Source of the DNA: Ciona savignyi
Taxonomy: Eukaryota > Chordata > Ascidiacea > Phlebobranchia > Cionidae
Assembly: GCA_000149265.1 (NCBI GenBank)
Contig: CH001355.1
Location: forward strand, 124,001 to 188,000
Direction: 5' to 3'
Length of the DNA stretch: 64,000 nt
A program made the position numbers and the translations under genes. This document shows positions 23,103 through 33,692 of this stretch, piece after piece (the first letter of the stretch is position 1; each line of letters opens with the position of its first letter). Under the pieces are notes generated by a model, which made no database searches, was not told the DNA's origin, and saw nothing but the letters and a program-made list of their open reading frames with translations.

Positions 23103-23362
23103 TAAGGCCGCGTTTCCACTGATGAAGCGAAACCGAAAAGCATACGTTGAAGTTTATTTTATTTAATGGGGGGAATTTAAGTTAAAATATGAAAACAAAC
23201 TTATACATCGTGAATTTTGTACACAAATTTATTATTAAATAATAAATCAATATTATTAATGACGTAACAATTAAATAGTAAATAAGTAACATAGCAACCG
23301 CATTTAAATTTAAACGGTTTGACATTTTAAAATTACAAACTTTAGATATAGACGCTAAAAGA

Positions 23363-24756
23363 ATGTCTGCTGAAGAAATCGAAGTTTTGGAATTGTATAG
23401 CATGTGGCGAAGTCGTTAGCCACAAAAGCGCATCCACAGATTCTGGCTGTATTCCATCTGTGCGACACAAATGCAGCACGGGGCTTTCCATACTTTGTTT
23501 GCTACCCTAAAACGATAAATTACACACGAATGTCGATTCTCTTATTTAACAACCTAAAGAAATAATCCAATCAAACATAACCAAGCAGGACACCTCTTTC
23601 CGAGCAGCAATTTCTGCGGAACAGCGATTGCTCATCACATTCAGGTACGATTGTAAGTACGGTATCGCACTGATGATTTTTAAAAATTTGTGTTTGTAAA
23701 ATTTACAGGTTAAATAATAGATAATTAAAACAAAACAAACACCGGTAACAAACAAATATAATAAAAATTAACACAAAACAATTAAGACAAACATAAATAA
23801 TAAACAATTAAAACTTAAATAATAAACAATTAAAATAAAAATTACAGGTTTTTGTCATCTGGAAGTGGTTACAAATAAATCACTACTACATTACGAGTTC
23901 CACTTTGGACATTCATTCCACAATATCAAACATCATTCCTGATGTCTGTGATATCATTTGGGCAAAGCGGCAGCCTCTTTATATGCCAAGGTTGAACAGA
24001 GAAGGCTGGCAAAAGAATGCAGATCGGTTCCAACAACTGTGGAACATGCCAAACTGTGTTGGTGCTATTGATGGCAAGCATGTTCGCATCAGAAATCCAT
24101 ACAATGCGGGTTCCCAATATATCAACTACAAAAGCTACCATTCTGTGGTGCTCCAAGCAGTTGCAGATGGTTGCTTTACCTGCATAGAAGTTGGGGATTA
24201 TGGCCGCAACAGCGATGGTGGAGTACTCCATCAAACAGAGTTTGGGCACCTTCTACAGATAGGTGGTCTTAATTTTCCACCCCTAGCCCCTCTACCAAAT
24301 CATCCGGAAACCAGTTTTTCATTTTATCTGGTTGTGGATGACTGATGAGGCCTATCCATTGCGAAGCAACTTGCTAAAGCCTTATCCGCGACGGAATCTT
24401 ATGCCACGAAAAAGAATCTTTAACATGCGCCTTTCAAGGGCTCGAAAAAGTGCGGAGTGTGCGTTTGGGATGCTGGCATCAAAGTGGCGTGTATTTAAAA
24501 ACCAATTGCTGTTCATCCTAAAAGGGTAGATCAAATTATAAAGGCAGATTGTGTGCTGCACAACTTTGTGCGCATACATGAAGGCGCTACCATCGAGGCA
24601 TCCTACTCCTGCAACGAATGGCCAGCAGATTTAAGTACCAGTGCAACATCATCGCACACAAGACCCACAAACACAGCCATGGATATTAGAAATGAGTTGC
24701 AAAATTATTTTCTTACCTCCCATGGAGAGGTTCCATGGCAGTACAATGAACTCTAA
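23363..24756 (+). pseudogene. Harbinger transposase (HARBI1-like), decayed
   Basis: Two exons are readable. Exon 1 begins MSAEEIEVLELYSMWRSR and includes RFWLYSICATQMQHGAFHTLF and FRAAISAEQRLLITFR, ending at a GT donor (23645). Exon 2 (from 23848) continues FLSSGSGYK, then CVGAIDGKHVRIRNPYNAGSQ (DDE core), YHSVVLQAVADGCFT, a GxxSDGGV segment, DEAYPLRSNLLKPYP, RLSRARKSAECAFGMLASKW and VLHNFVRIHEG. The order is that of HARBI1-type DDE transposases. Frame changes are needed after MWRSR, near 23873, 23910, 24325 and 24508, so it is a pseudogene, though many motifs are well preserved. Confidence 0.82.
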
Positions 24757-24894
24757 CATCTGGAAATATAAAGTTTTATTTATTTTATCGACTTGCAATA
24801 TGCTACATATTTAATTTTTTTTTAATTTATATATGTATATAGCCCTAGTTTAGTTCATTTTCTTCAAAGTGTATTCTATTTATATTTTTAGAAA

Positions 24895-25559
24895 ATGAAC
24901 GCTGAAAACCTGATTAGGGGAGTTGAACAATATTCAGTAGTTTATGATCCATCAAAGTTACTGCAACAGGGATGTTCAAGAGCAGACTTGAATCAAAATA
25001 GCCGCAGCTACAGGAAACCCAGGTAAATCGCAGTGAGCCAATGACATGTTAAATACATTTCATAGCTTAGCTGAATTACTCACTGTTTAGTTTCGGAGTG
25101 TAAGAAGCTATGGAGGACACTAAGAAATACATTCTCTCGTTATCTTAGAGAGGCAAAGTCTGAGCCGAGTGTACGTCAGCAATGAGAAGAAAAAGACCAT
25201 GGTATCTTGCGGAGCAGATGTCTTTCCTGCACAATCATATAAAACATAGAAAGTACGTCATTTTTCAAATTAGTTACCGGTACTAGTAACAGTAATTAAC
25301 TTTAGTGTAATAATACCTTGGGTAAACAAATCCAACCAGAAAATATATTTATACCAACAGAATGTCCGGAAATTATACCGGTACTGGAGCCAATACTTCT
25401 GTGTCTGATGAGGATGAATCACCCTCCATTGGGAAGCGGTGGTTCCAGACGAGGATCATACATATCCATTTGACTGTGGGGCACCTTCTGCTAAAAAAAA
25501 TGTCATTAGTGGATGCAGAAATGTTAAAATTTTTAAAGGAAAAAAAAGGCATCCAATAA
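24895..25559 (+). pseudogene. MADF/Myb-SANT-like accessory protein of Harbinger
   Basis: PIF/Harbinger elements carry a second DNA-binding protein that helps the transposase. Exon A (24895-25022, ATG after a TTTTTAG acceptor) reads MNAENLIRGVEQYSVVYDPS, the start of a MADF/SANT-like domain, and ends at GTAAAT. Exon B (25091-25252) gives CKKLWRTLRNTFSRYLREAK and, after a frame change, WYLAEQMSFLHNHIKHRK, matching the MADF KxWxxLRxxFxRE and WxxxxxMxFL segments. Exon C (25361-25559) is acidic (SVSDEDESPS) with a lysine-rich end. The exon A-B junction is out of frame for the best reading, so it is probably decayed. Confidence 0.65.
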
Positions 25560-25849
25560 TTCAATAGATACAGCAGACAATAAATTTTTACTATCATTAG
25601 AACCAGAATTGTAAAATTTAAATGGAAAATTAAAAAGGCAATGTAAACAAGAACTTTTACGGGTAATTGACAAGTATGTGTCGATGGCAGAAGAAAGTTA
25701 TTTTAATTCCATGTTTTTGTTTTTTAAATAAACTTTTCACACGTTTTTACAATATTTTATTACCTTAATTCATGTTTTTGTTGTATTTATATATATCGTA
25801 TATATTTAAATACATTTTTAACACACAAAATGCATTAATTTTAGGATAG

Positions 25850-26135
25850 GATAGGATATTCATGTTTATCCCCGTGAATGGGAAAACCTAGGGGGTTATC
25901 ACACGGGCAATCGTCAGATCACCTCGCGTCCATCGTCGGGTTACCGGAGCTATTGCAGTGTGTTGTATATGATAGACACGTTCCTTCAATTTGGTAGAAC
26001 CCATTAATCCGCTGGGATCAGGCAATGTCCGTAAAGTGCCTTGCCCAAGGACACAACCGACTAGCTAGCTGCCAGTTTTGCACCTGCAACCTTTCGATTG
26101 AAAGGCGACGAAACCGCTAGACCACCGGGCCGGAC
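25850..26135 (-). repeat. tRNA-derived SINE, family A
   Basis: A nearly full-length minus copy inserted in the Harbinger element, so it is younger than that element's arrival. It shares the CTTGCCCAAGGACACAACCG core and the tRNA-like head. Confidence 0.82.
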
Positions 26136-26318
26136 ATAGTAGTACCGGTAGTTCATTACAAATAACGGGCAAGCAAATTGCAAATGGGATAAAATAACAC
26201 TGTCGGTTCCTTACCGTTTCGACTCTCGATCAAGGATACGTTAAGGGTTAAAGTCGTATTTATTCATGACTCGCGCAACGGTCCAGTAAGGTTTTGCCAT
26301 CGCATAACACATAAATGG

Positions 26319-26425
26319 TAGTCAGTTCTTAAAAGAACTATTGGTGAGTCCCAAGTGGACTCATGAACGAGGCATTAGTAGCCAGTTCTGAAAAGAACTA
26401 TTGGTGAGTCCCTAGTGGACTGATG
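26319..26425 (+). repeat. two-unit tandem repeat, 60-bp period
   Basis: TTCT(T/G)AAAAGAACTATTGG followed by TGAGTCCC(A/T)AGTGGACT occurs at 26321 and 26381. The unit contains the palindrome AGTTCTNAAAAGAACT and the inverted pair GAGTCC/GGACTC. Confidence 0.8.
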
Positions 26426-26639
26426 TGTAAATACAAAACAAGGCAATTTATACTGAAAGTGACAATGGGCGCGAATGCAATAAAACGGGGCGTCCGCGTT
26501 TTCTGACGTTTGTCGTGACGATCAATGCGTTGTTCTCTTGTGCAACCGGTGCAATTAATATAATGATTGTGGGAAATTCTCACATAAGAATTTGCAACAA
26601 CACTAAGTTTTTATTCCGCGTGTGACAACGACAATTGTT

Positions 26640-26735
26640 ATAACTAGGGTAATCGGCAGATCACCTTGTCCCGGTCGAGTTACCAGAGCTATTACAGCAG
26701 ACTGTAAATAAACTTGTTCATATTTAGAATTGGTA
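26640..26735 (-). repeat. SINE family A fragment
   Basis: GGGTAATCGGCAGATCACCT and GTTACCAGAGCTATTACAGC match the 3' half of family A in minus sense, with clear divergence. Confidence 0.55.
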
Positions 26736-27134
26736 GCCAACTTTACATTTAGGTACCGGTAATATGGTAATACAATAATTAACAGAATAGGGTAACTGTA
26801 ACCAACTTCATGCCTGTTAGTAGCTATGGGTTAGGGCCCACACTGCATTTTGGAGCAGTAAAGCCGGAGATATCTGCCGTCAAATATGTTTAAATTGTCC
26901 ACCAAAAACCAAACTTGGTAAAAAAATTCAAAATATGCAACAAATCACTAAATTAAAAATCGTGGATTGGTGGGTAAATGCACCCACCTGTCTCATTTTG
27001 CATTAAAACATAACTGAACTGAATGCTGCTATTCGGCGATTTTTTTAACATTTATTCTGTTGTTCAATATTTTGTCCAATGTCTGACTAAAAGATTAACG
27101 AATTTAACATAAGCCAAACATAAATTTTAAGTTA

Positions 27135-27320
27135 AAATCACATGAAGCATGAAGAAAAAGTGGAACATGTTCCACTTACAAAAAGCAAAAATGCTTCAGT
27201 GCTTCACACGTGTTTTACTTCATCGGTGGAAACGGTCACATAGAGATCAGTGTGTTCTACTTGAAAAGCACCCGTCAGTCACGCGTGAAGCGCTTTTGCT
27301 TCATCAGTGAAAACGCGGCG
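27135..27320. repeat. Harbinger right subterminal repeat cluster
   Basis: The last ~190 bp hold multiple GCTTCA/TGAAGC hexamers in both orientations, plus a second copy of the TIR-like phrase (ACTTCATCGGTGGAAAC at 27219). Such clusters are typical transposase-binding regions; binding here is inference. Confidence 0.55.
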
Positions 27321-27511
27321 TAAGTTCACCATAAATTACACAGCAATTAAGTTAATACGGGTTGGCCACCCCTGCACTACATCATGGCTTAAATGTGGTT
27401 GCCATAACTGTCCAGTGGTCTCATCAATCCGCTTTATGGCAACTCTCCACTTTGTAAGCATTCCATCCTCCTTAATAATTAAAGCGGGTGATTCGTATGT
27501 ACCGTACCTAA

Positions 27512-27703
27512 TCGGTGCCTCTTAATACTACAGGAGCACCTGGATCACTTAAGATTGCTATGGAAAGTAATTCTAACCCTGTCCCAAACACTAATTTCAA
27601 CCCCAGAACTTACTTTACCCCAACCGTAACATTAATATAAGTGGGTTTGTAATTACGAAGTATAGTAAGCGGTCGAAGCGATCATGTACTATTTAAAGGT
27701 ACC
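27512..27703. mobile_element. MITE, GGTACC-ended family
   Basis: The element starts GGTGCCTCTTAATACTACAG and ends TGTACTATTTAAAGGTACC, diverged inverted repeats. Both flanks show GTACCTAAT (27503-27511 and 27704-27712), an 8-9-bp duplication. The interior (CCTGTCCCAAACACTAAT, ACCCCAACC) matches the copy at 39445-39643. No coding capacity; the duplication length suggests a hAT origin. Confidence 0.75.
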
Positions 27704-27724
27704 GTACCTAATTGATACCGGTAG

Positions 27725-27842
27725 CGTACTTTTTTCCGAGGTTAGTTTCGAACTCAGAACGGGTTCGTCACTAGGACCGTTTTTTTTGTATAAAAGTCGG
27801 TATATGTATCGGTCGCGTTAACCATTTGGCCACACGACCGTA
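27725..27842 (-). repeat. tRNA-derived SINE, family B
   Basis: In minus sense it reads CGGTCGTGTGGCCAAATGGT, resembling a class II tRNA box A, and later GAGTTCGAAACTAACC, like box B. A second copy lies at 29868-29995. It differs from family A. Confidence 0.65.
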
Positions 27843-27849
27843 CTTACTT

Positions 27850-28680
27850 AGCAACCAACACAATGCCGTATTCGCAGCATCATCTAGCGGATAGTGCTTG
27901 AGGGCTGAAGTATCCCATTTATACTAAGCAAATAAATAAATAATGAGTCGAAACACCTGTTCTTAACCTTCATTTTCAGTAAACCTGTATATTTACTTCT
28001 TATTAATAAACATCCATAAATTTAAGACTTGGAAGCCAAATTTAATTACGAATTTACTGTATCTTTTTTTCCGAAACGCAACATAAATATACTGCTAGTC
28101 TTTTAATACGACCGTTCAATAGTTTATTTGATTTTACAGGAAAATTTGTACGTAAAGAATGAATACGTCTTTATGTACAGGATAGTTATGTATGGTTAAA
28201 ATCAAGTTTTTAGGCACTGTTACAATGCCTGTCAAATTTACGCACAGTGCCCGTAGTACAACTTTATTTGAATTTTTAGTACATTTTTCTAACAGTGTAT
28301 GTAAAACAGCAAAAAGCTTAATTCAATCCAACACAAATTAATAATAAGTAGATTTCAATGCAAAAAAAGGTTAGAATACCCCATACCAATCACGAAGCAT
28401 TTTCCGAGAATCCCTTCAAACTAGTGAACAGTATAGGTTATTTGCCAAGCAGCACACAATAAGAGTAATAAAATAAACTGATAAGAATTGTAAAGTAATA
28501 CTATTTTGGTTCGATTTACAAGGTAAATTACATATTCGACATGGTATTTACTGTTTGAGAGAATAATCTGGGTAATTCAAATAAACTTTTTACAACTCAT
28601 AGCCCTTACGTTTGTCATTTGAGTGTAAGTGTATAGTCATAGGTATATTTACATTAATTACACTGTTTCCATACAAGTAC
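27850..28680. other. non-coding, no gene recognised
   Basis: AT-rich with no long frame and no clear repeat. Confidence 0.45.
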
Positions 28681-28685
28681 TACAC

Positions 28686-28928
28686 CCGACCGGTTAGGTG
28701 CGACGACGAATGGTTTCAGATTCGAAACTGGTCGCTAGCCAGTCGGTTGTGTTCTTGGGCAAGGCACTTAACGGACATTGCCTGTATCTAGCGGATTAGT
28801 GGGTTCTACCAAATTAAAGGAACGTGTTTATCATACACAACACACTACAATAGCTTCAATAACCCGACGGACGCCCGTGTGTTAACGCCCTCGGTTTCCC
28901 CATTCACGAGGATAAACATAAATATCCT
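28686..28928 (+). repeat. tRNA-derived SINE, family A
   Basis: A plus-strand copy running from CCGACCGGTTAGGTGCGACG through TTCTTGGGCAAGGCACTTAA to CCCCATTCACGAGGATAAAC. The tRNA-like anticodon arm is partly altered. Confidence 0.82.
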
Positions 28929-29205
28929 TCTTCTTCACTGTTTTCATGTATAACATTAACCGAAAATGCGTCTCAATGTGCTAAAATATACAATCATGTA
29001 TGGGTTTCCATGGATCTATCCATGACAAAGCCGTATAGCAGTGTAATACCACGAAGATGAGAATATCAAAACAAACACGACTATTTACAGTGTTTTAAAA
29101 CCGTGAAACGATTCCTATGCATGAAACTTACAGTGATATTTACCGTGATTGCACAAAGAAAGGATATTGCAACGCAGAAAAGGAACGTTTTGCGACAAAG
29201 ATGGT

Positions 29206-29213
29206 TATAAATA
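29206..29213 (+). promoter_or_regulatory. TATA-box candidate for LU gene
   Basis: TATAAATA lies 49 bp before the ATG at 29262, which would allow a very short 5' UTR. Position and sequence are suggestive only. Confidence 0.35.
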
Positions 29214-29261
29214 AATTGGAGAAGACTGGCGGTATGATAAAACGAAACCTGAAACGTCACC

Positions 29262-30675
29262 ATGAAGATCGTTGTTTGCTTTGCGTCCATCGTTTTAGTC
29301 GCAACACTGACCGAAGGTAAGTTGTAATTGTAGCCAGATCTTTGTTCATGCGAAACTGATTATTTATGTTTAGGATTAATATGCCTAACATGCCAAAACG
29401 CGAGGAACATCGAACAGTGTCAAAGGCAAGGTCAGATCGTGCACTGTCGCGGAAATCAGGTATGTTTTCGTGTGTTAAACTGATATTGTCTAGTTGCGCT
29501 ACGTATCACGTTCAAGCATTTACAATTGATTGATTACCCGGAATTAAAATATTAAAATCCAAAACGTAAAATATCATAGAAGCTTGGTTATATTTGGCCA
29601 CTGTCGTTTTGCTAATTTATTATGCTTAAAAGAAGAAACCCACTTACTTACGCAGAAATCATGCCAAACACAAATTCGAAGCGACCCACAAGGATTACGA
29701 ATTTCGAAAGAATGCAAGCAACGAGAAGCATGTATTAATAATAAAGCGCAGGTAAGACGTTACAGCTATAAAATCACATTGTGCGTGATAAGTCGGACAA
29801 ACCGCTCGCGATCTGGCGCGCAAGTGCGTGGTCCCAAAAGAGGGAAACAACTATCCGCTAAAGTGTACGGTCGTGTGGCCAAATGGTTAACTCAACCGAT
29901 ATATATAATGACTCTTATACAAAAACGGTCCGAGTAACGAGCCCACCGTGGGTTCGAAACTTGGCTCGGTTAAAAAAAAACTATCCGCTGAAGTGGAATC
30001 TTCTGTACGGAAATGCGTCAAGCCGTCAGCCGAACGTCAACTTGCGAGTCGCTTGTCTTTTGAATACAGGGTTGAACTATTCTGTTTTAATAAAACATGC
30101 TTGATCGATCGAAAATGCATGCGGTGTATGCTTCCACGCTTTTCCGCTTCACAACAAAATACAAACTTTTTGCGATGCAAATAAAACAGCGTTCACACTC
30201 ACACACATTCACGTAAAACAAACAAAACAGATAAAACAACTCTTGTTTATTTAGTCATAATAACTTAATATTTTGCAGAACAACAGACCTGCTTGGAACC
30301 CGACCCAGTGCAGTACAATACATGGCTCAGTGTGTACGTGCTGTTGTTACACGGACAACTGTAATTTCAATTCCTTATTCTGCCCATCCCGTAAGACTGA
30401 ATGTGAGTTGCTTTAAATCACTTGTTTTAAAATATTATTATTTCAAAGGTCCGACTACTACAACCATTCGTCCAACGACAACGGAAGACCCAACACCACC
30501 CCCAATAGTTACTACAACAAACATAAAAACTACAACGGAAGATCCGACTGCTACAACACCACGCGCAATAGTTAGTACAACAAACATAAGAAGAATGACA
30601 ACGGAAGTTGAAACAACTGCAATGTCTACAGCACCGAATATACCAAATGTAGTGCGGACCATCGGGGCGAAATGA
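29262..30675 (+). CDS. secreted LU-domain (Ly6/uPAR) protein with Thr-rich tail
   Basis: Five exons join in frame: 29262-29316, 29374-29459, 29656-29751, 30279-30402, 30449-30675, all with GT-AG borders, giving 195 residues. Residues 1-19 (MKIVVCFASIVLVATLTEG) are a signal peptide. Residues about 20-108 form one LU (three-finger) domain: CLTC at 22-25, Cys at 34, 43, 50, 67, 73, 90, 98, then the diagnostic CCC...DNCN end (100-108). Two further Cys (114, 121) precede a 75-residue Thr/Pro-rich stalk with repeated TTxEDPTxxxP and VxTTNI phrases, probably O-glycosylated. There is no hydrophobic C-terminus, so a GPI anchor is unlikely and secretion is inferred. LU proteins bind other proteins outside the cell; the partner here is unknown. 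A SINE sits in intron 3. I do not know a named orthologue. Confidence 0.8.
29868..29995 (+). repeat. tRNA-derived SINE, family B, in LU gene intron 3
   Basis: CGGTCGTGTGGCCAAATGGT at the head and GTGGGTTCGAAACTTGG near the end, matching the minus copy at 27725-27842. It ends in an A-run (about 29977). Confidence 0.65.
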
Positions 30676-30839
30676 CATTATAGTCGTGCGACATTACATG
30701 ATCATCGTATCCCCACCACTCACTTCCATGTCTTTTTACTCATGATCAACACTATATTCGCTTTCTCCAATCTTGACGGGTTCTCCAAAATGTTAACGTC
30801 ATTGATTCCTCATTATTAACTCATGACGTCACCTTGTCT

Positions 30840-30845
30840 AATAAA
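30840..30845 (+). terminator. polyadenylation signal of LU gene
   Basis: AATAAA 165 bp after the stop codon, the first canonical hexamer downstream. Confidence 0.5.
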
Positions 30846-30961
30846 ACACAACTCTCGTTAGTCAGCTGTTGTCTATTGAGGTGCAGATCGTCCGTCGACT
30901 ATAAAGCGCCATGCGATAGCTCTATATCACTCAAATTCATACAGATTCCTTAATATATTTA

Positions 30962-31160
30962 ACCGGTTAGTCTGTTTTTTTAGTGCGACGCCTTTCAATC
31001 GAAAGGTTGCAGGTTCAAAACCGAAATTGAAGGAACGTGTAATAATACACAACACACTGCAATAGCTTAGGTAATCCGACGGTGGGTGCGAGGTGATCTG
31101 ACGATTGCTCGTGTGATAACCCCCTTGCTTTTCCCATTCACGGAGATAAATATGAAGGAA
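30962..31160 (+). repeat. tRNA-derived SINE, family A, internally deleted
   Basis: It has a clear tRNA-like head (GCGACGCCTTTCAATCGAAA, GGTTGCAGGTTCAAAACCG) but jumps directly to AATTGAAGGAACGTG, so the central core is missing. It lies between the convergent LU and SLC49 genes. Confidence 0.8.
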
Positions 31161-31608
31161 GAGAGGTAAAGAAGCTCGCCATTTATAACCCCATTACAGT
31201 TCTACGAAATAAATTGAATTAATAATTTAATTTTCTATACCTCGTGTCCCCAAATCGGTTTCTGAGCTGCCTTCACTCAGCAATCACAAAACCGATAAGC
31301 TCACGACACGCCAACCACATACTTCACATCCACAATATTTGGTAGATATTCGGGAACATGCTATATAACCGTTGCTTTGCAGCAATTATTGCAATTGGTT
31401 TATTTCTGATACTAAATAAAAGAAAAATCGATTCATTTTTTTGCGTTTTTACAAGAGCGTATACGAAAAAATATATTGCAAACAAATAAGTCACAGCTTC
31501 ATAAAAATAAGGAAAAGGGCACTTTGCTACTTAAAAGCAACCGGAAATTGTAAATAAATAATGTTTTACTGAAGCGAAACTTGGCTTTGGGTTAATTATG
31601 AACAGCAG
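31161..31608. other. intergenic, likely 3' UTR of SLC49-like gene
   Basis: No plus-strand gene. A minus-strand AATAAA (seen as TTTATT at 31399-31404) could end the transporter transcript. The stretch 31599-31608 just beyond the gap may hold its last codons, but the frame across the gap is unknown. Confidence 0.35.
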
Positions 31609-31708
31609 NNNNNNNNNNNNNNNNNNNNNNNNNNNNNNNNNNNNNNNNNNNNNNNNNNNNNNNNNNNNNNNNNNNNNNNNNNNNNNNNNNNNNNNNNNNN
31701 NNNNNNNN
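31609..31708. other. assembly gap (100 N)
   Basis: 100 Ns of unknown true length, inside the 3' coding end of the transporter. Confidence 0.98.
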
Positions 31709-33002
31709 GTCCTATGTAGGTGAGCATCTCCCGCCCGATAATGGGGTAAATGAGACGGAAAATTCCCATCCCTATAATGTTCACCATCGTCACTAACATC
31801 GTAGGTTTGGGGTACGTGACCTCGACGAGCAACTCGAACAGCGATGTGTTCGCCATCCCGAGAAACAAGCCCAAAACCACAACACCAGCGTAAACACATT
31901 CTAAAAGTCGCAGTCTAATACCAATCAATATAACCACGCACGACAGGCACTCGAAGAAAATACTGTAAAATACGATTTCGCGGAATTTTTTCGTCCGTGT
32001 AATTATCGGTCCGGCGATAAATCCGCCAATGGTGTAGGTAATCCAGCCGCCCATTAATACCAACCCAGCCTTTTTGTTCAGGCTTGTATTATTCGCGAAA
32101 GTTGTTTTTAAAATGGAAGACAGTAATACACTGTTGTTTCTTAAAACGGGATTTACAGCTGCAAACGCGAACCATACGGCAACGAAGTACTTGTTCATGA
32201 ATAATTCCTTGATCACACATTTGTAGTCTTTTAGTGCGTCTTTGAAGTTCTGGTCCCGCAGGTTGGAGTTCATGTTCTTCTGTTTGGCGTTCGCTTGCGC
32301 CACACTGGGAGGTAAAGGGGGTGCGTCTTTGACCGCCAACAAAACCGCGATCGTCAGTAGCAGCGCCAGCAGTGTGAAGGCAATAAACATAAACGTGAGT
32401 CTGGATCCGATCTCGACCACCGGCATTGACGTGCTCACCAACGCAGGAGTCAAAATCGAGCCGACTGATTCCCCGACCCCACGACCGACCACTTGCAGCG
32501 CCACCGCCGTCGCTACTTCGTTGCTGGGAAACCACAGCGCAGCTGTTGGTGGTGGTATCGACCATGAGATGATGTTGCTGAACCCCATGATTGTCTGACC
32601 CGCTATGATGGCGATAAATCCAGCCCTGGTCGAGCACCCGGCTGTGGTAAGAGCGAATCCAAGCATCAAAGACGCGGTCATTATAATGTACGAGTTTCTG
32701 AAACCTAGTCTGGATGTGGCCCACGACAGCGGTAATGACATTGATAGGAAGACGACAGACTGTGTCAAAATGAACCAGTCAACCTGCCACGGTCGTACGT
32801 CGAGATACCTCACAAAAACGCTGTTTATAGGTCCGTAACATGACTGGTTGAATCCGCGAAGGAAAATAGCGGTGCACGAAATGCTTAGGATGACCCATCT
32901 TCGAGTGTACACTTGCGTCTCGTATTCGCAGCTTTGCTTTGAACATTGGGAGACTTCATTCACGACTTCATCGTCGTTCGAGTAGCCCTCGTTCTCGGTC
33001 AT
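31709..33002 (-). CDS. MFS transporter, SLC49/FLVCR-like (3' end in gap)
   Basis: A single exon starts at ATG 33002 (context AGAAATGACC) and runs open for 431 codons to the gap. The frame is open further upstream, but only with a TTG. The protein has a hydrophilic acidic N-tail, then YTRRWVILSISCTAIFLRGF (TM1), VDWFILTQSVVFLSMSLPLS (TM2), RLGFRNSYI, GQTIMGFSNII, the family-typical WFPSNEVATAVALQVVGRGVG, a basic loop near residues 250-275, and LGLFLGMANTSLFELLVEVTYP. The last matches the FELxVExTYP signature of SLC49. About ten TM segments are visible, the rest lying in the gap. Named family members export or import choline, ethanolamine or heme; the substrate here is unknown. Absence of introns, unlike ATP7 next door, could mean a retrocopy, but no defects are seen. 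Confidence 0.85.
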
Positions 33003-33579
33003 TTCTGATTGAGAACTGCTGAGTGTATAATTGAATGCACTCAAATATTTCAGTTATACAAGTTATGCTTTATACCTGCGACTGTAAAAAATATGACCTT
33101 GTTAAACGAGTCAGGAACATCATGTAACCTGATACCTGAATCTATACAACTTCCTAGTGAATCATCGCCCTCACTATTAATCATTCCAGTCTATATACCT
33201 CGCCTTTTCACACATGGACATTTGTATATCAGAAGTGAATTTCAAGAATTTTTTCTGTCACGCGTAGCTTTTGTTATGGCGGAAACAGTCTTGATATAAA
33301 CATAACTAAGTATATACAGTTACAATCAAAGCTTTCTTTTATTATAAGCAGTTACACATCACAAATCGTTATGAAATACAAGCACAATAAAACGCGATGC
33401 TCACATACTGTGTTATCGATTTTATATCCATATCTGTTATATCGACCGTTTTACATTGACGTAAAAAAGATATGAAAAGCGACCGTAATTACTGGGATTG
33501 AAAGGGTAGTATTTGGGCGACTTTTTACTGGGATTGATTGGTTAATTAAACTAAAACTGAACACTTTCCAAGATTTTTA
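33003..33579. other. upstream of SLC49-like gene; no gene seen
   Basis: Probably 5' UTR and promoter of the minus-strand transporter. The phrase TACTGGGATTGA occurs at 33491 and 33527. No clear TATA box. Confidence 0.35.
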
Positions 33580-33692
33580 GACACAATACACTGCAGGCAG
33601 TTCTGTAACCAGTTTGTTGATAACCTAACGAGTTCCCATGTGATATTAAACCTTGCATTTCTCCATTAACGTAGATAAAACAAGAATACACC
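33580..33692 (+). repeat. SINE family A tail fragment
   Basis: ATACACTGCAGGCAGTTCTG and CTCCATTAACGTAGATAAAA correspond to the 3' half of family A with strong divergence. Confidence 0.5.

Larger units (their letters stand above)
23106..27320 (+). mobile_element. PIF/Harbinger element with both ends, 4.2 kb
   Basis: The left end GGCCGCGTTTCCACTGATGA and the complement of the right end (CGCCGCGTTTTCACTGATGA) are inverted repeats, and both ends are flanked by TAA (23103-23105, 27321-27323), the Harbinger target. Inside are a transposase relic (23363-24756) and a three-exon MADF-like gene (24895-25559), the two-gene layout known for PIF/Harbinger. A SINE has inserted at 25850-26135. Subterminal GCTTCA/TGAAGC motifs are repeated at both ends. 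Frameshifts in the transposase indicate the copy is no longer autonomous. Confidence 0.85.

Noticed and set aside
29117..29320. 67-codon ORF before the LU gene as a longer N-terminus
   Set aside because: It is in another frame than the signal-peptide ATG at 29262 and would remove the signal peptide.
30427..30678. Minus-strand Cys-rich and Val-rich ORFs
   Set aside because: They are antisense shadows of the Thr-rich last exon of the LU gene (ACA/ACT codons read backwards).
32089..32838. ORFs on both strands over the transporter
   Set aside because: Shadow frames of the SLC49-like gene.
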